Of a stretch of 5,720 bases of DNA, positions 4,883-5,720 are shown in pieces; the first letter of the stretch is position 1; each line of letters begins with the position of its first letter. Made by a program: the position numbers and the translations under genes. The notes under the pieces are model-generated. The model was given only the letters and a program-made list of their open reading frames with translations, was not told where the DNA came from and ran no database searches. The DNA is from an uncultured Collinsella sp. (lineage in GTDB: Bacteria > Actinomycetota > Coriobacteriia > Coriobacteriales > Coriobacteriaceae), in assembly GCA_900550205.1 (NCBI GenBank), contig URRJ01000113.1, positions 1 to 5,720 on the forward strand. Reading direction: 5' to 3'.

Positions 4883-5720
4883 TTCACCTCGACGGGCGCG
4901 GCGCCGGGGTAGCGGTCCTCAAAGTCCAGGCGGTACTTATTGTCGTTGGTGCCTGCCACATTGTCGCGTGCCAGCGGCGCCACGATCTCGTCCTTGTGGT
5001 TGGCGGGGCTGGAGTAATCAAGGCTGATTTCCCAGGCATCGCAAATCACGTCGATACGGTTCTCCAGATCGTCGTAGAGCGTGATGATATCTTTCCACGA
5101 GCTGTAATTCTGCGAGTCGATGGGAACGTCCAGGTCCTCGACCTCGTCCTTCAGGTCGCTAATCTGATCCTCGAGCGCCTCGGCGGCATCGCTGGCAGAT
5201 TGGCGCGAGCTGCGGTCATCCTTGAGATAGTACGTGTTAAACGTGGTAGCGCAGTCGCGAACCTGCTGATCAAGATCGGAGAGCCTGCTGTAGTAGGAGC
5301 TCAGCTGGTCGTAGACGTTCTGCTCGCTGATGGCGGCGGCATCGTGGGCGTCATCGTCATCATCATCGTCAAGCTTGTTGGGGTCGCCCTTGACGGACAC
5401 ATCGTCGTCATCGTCGTCGATCTTGACCTTTTCGATCGTCGTGCCTTTGGAATCGTCGGCACCCTTATCGAAGGGCTTGATCATAAAGAACACGACGAGC
5501 GCGATGATAACGACGACGAGCGCAGCGATAATGCCGATGAGCAGGGCGTTGTTGTTTTTGGGGGCAGTAGGCGCGCCGGCCTGCGGAGCAGCGGTCGGAA
5601 AGGGTTGCTGGGCCGCGGCGTTGGCCGCCGCCCATTGCTGCGTCGTGCCAACTTCGGGCTGGGGAGCGGGCACGGGCTGATGGGCGGACTGCACGATCAC
5701 GTTTGCCGGCTGGGGCTGGG
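4879..5720 (-). CDS. Single-pass membrane protein with poly-aspartate linker, function unknown (5' partial)
   Basis: The minus-strand frame ends at TAG (4881-4879) and is open to the window edge, giving 279 visible residues. The GTG at 5700-5698 is in frame, but no ribosome site lies before it and the frame continues upstream as Gln/Pro-rich sequence (QPQPAN), so the true start lies outside. Numbering from that GTG: residues 1-50 are Pro/Gln/Ala-rich, 52-74 form one membrane helix (LLIGIIAALVVVIIALVVFF core), 95-100 and 111-117 are runs of six and seven Asp, and about 122-225 is mostly helical and acidic with possible coiled coil (ALEDQISDLKDEVEDL, 174-189). Cys150 and Cys220 could form a disulfide if exported. 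The layout suggests a cytoplasmic N-terminus and an external C-terminal domain. Related-looking coriobacterial proteins often begin with a zinc ribbon, which cannot be checked here. No family is recognised. Confidence 0.8.
   Translation of the reverse strand, partial: QPQPANVIVQSAHQPVPAPQPEVGTTQQWAAANAAAQQPFPTAAPQAGAPTAPKNNNALLIGIIAALVVVIIALVVFFMIKPFDKGADDSKGTTIEKVKIDDDDDDVSVKGDPNKLDDDDDDDAHDAAAISEQNVYDQLSSYYSRLSDLDQQVRDCATTFNTYYLKDDRSSRQSASDAAEALEDQISDLKDEVEDLDVPIDSQNYSSWKDIITLYDDLENRIDVICDAWEISLDYSSPANHKDEIVAPLARDNVAGTNDNKYRLDFEDRYPGAAPVEVK

Noticed and set aside
5330..5680. Plus-strand frame of Ser-rich sequence opposite the membrane protein
   Set aside because: The serine run is the antisense reading of the aspartate codons; no ribosome site or domain supports a gene.
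5698..5700. GTG as the start of the minus-strand membrane protein
   Set aside because: No ribosome site precedes it, and the frame stays open to the window edge with the same Pro/Gln-rich composition, so the gene is treated as cut by the edge.

Overview
The window looks like part of a chromosome from a moderately high-GC, anaerobic actinobacterium. The best guess is class Coriobacteriia, in the Collinsella neighbourhood. This rests on gene content, codon style and the recollected look of the proteins, because no search could be run.

Layout. Four plus-strand genes follow the cut-off end of a fifth, and a minus-strand gene converges on them from the right edge. Bases 1-192 are the acidic and proline-rich C-terminal tail of a protein that is probably a TatA/TatB-type translocase subunit. 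Its stop overlaps the start of tatC (192-986), the polytopic core of the twin-arginine translocase. hypA (993-1349) follows after 6 bases, and hypB (1405-2088) after a 55-base gap. Both are nickel-insertion factors for [NiFe]-hydrogenase. Next comes a TTG-started type IA DNA topoisomerase (2143-4737) of archaeal TopA style. It carries four C-terminal zinc ribbons and a histone-H1-like Lys/Ala/Thr tail. A strong hairpin terminator (4765-4802), apparently bidirectional, lies after it. Bases 4805-4882 hold an array of a short TAGTCATT motif running into a 58-base near-perfect palindrome with GTAG at both outer ends. The last feature is a minus-strand single-pass membrane protein (4879 to beyond 5720). 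It has a Pro/Gln/Ala-rich N-terminal part, one membrane helix, two poly-aspartate runs and a helical C-terminal domain. Its stop codon lies inside the palindrome arm.

How the genes fit together. HypA and HypB deliver nickel to the hydrogenase large subunit in the cytoplasm. In known exported hydrogenases the matured heterodimer then leaves through the Tat channel, so tat-hypA-hypB clustering joins two consecutive steps. The topoisomerase is probably a housekeeping neighbour sharing transcription. The membrane protein is unrelated and of unknown function.

No RNA gene, CRISPR array, insertion sequence with a transposase or defence system is visible, and no stretch over 300 bases lacks a gene. 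The two most unusual items are the REP-like palindromic repeat element at 4805-4882 and the archaeal-style topoisomerase with an actinobacterial-style basic tail.
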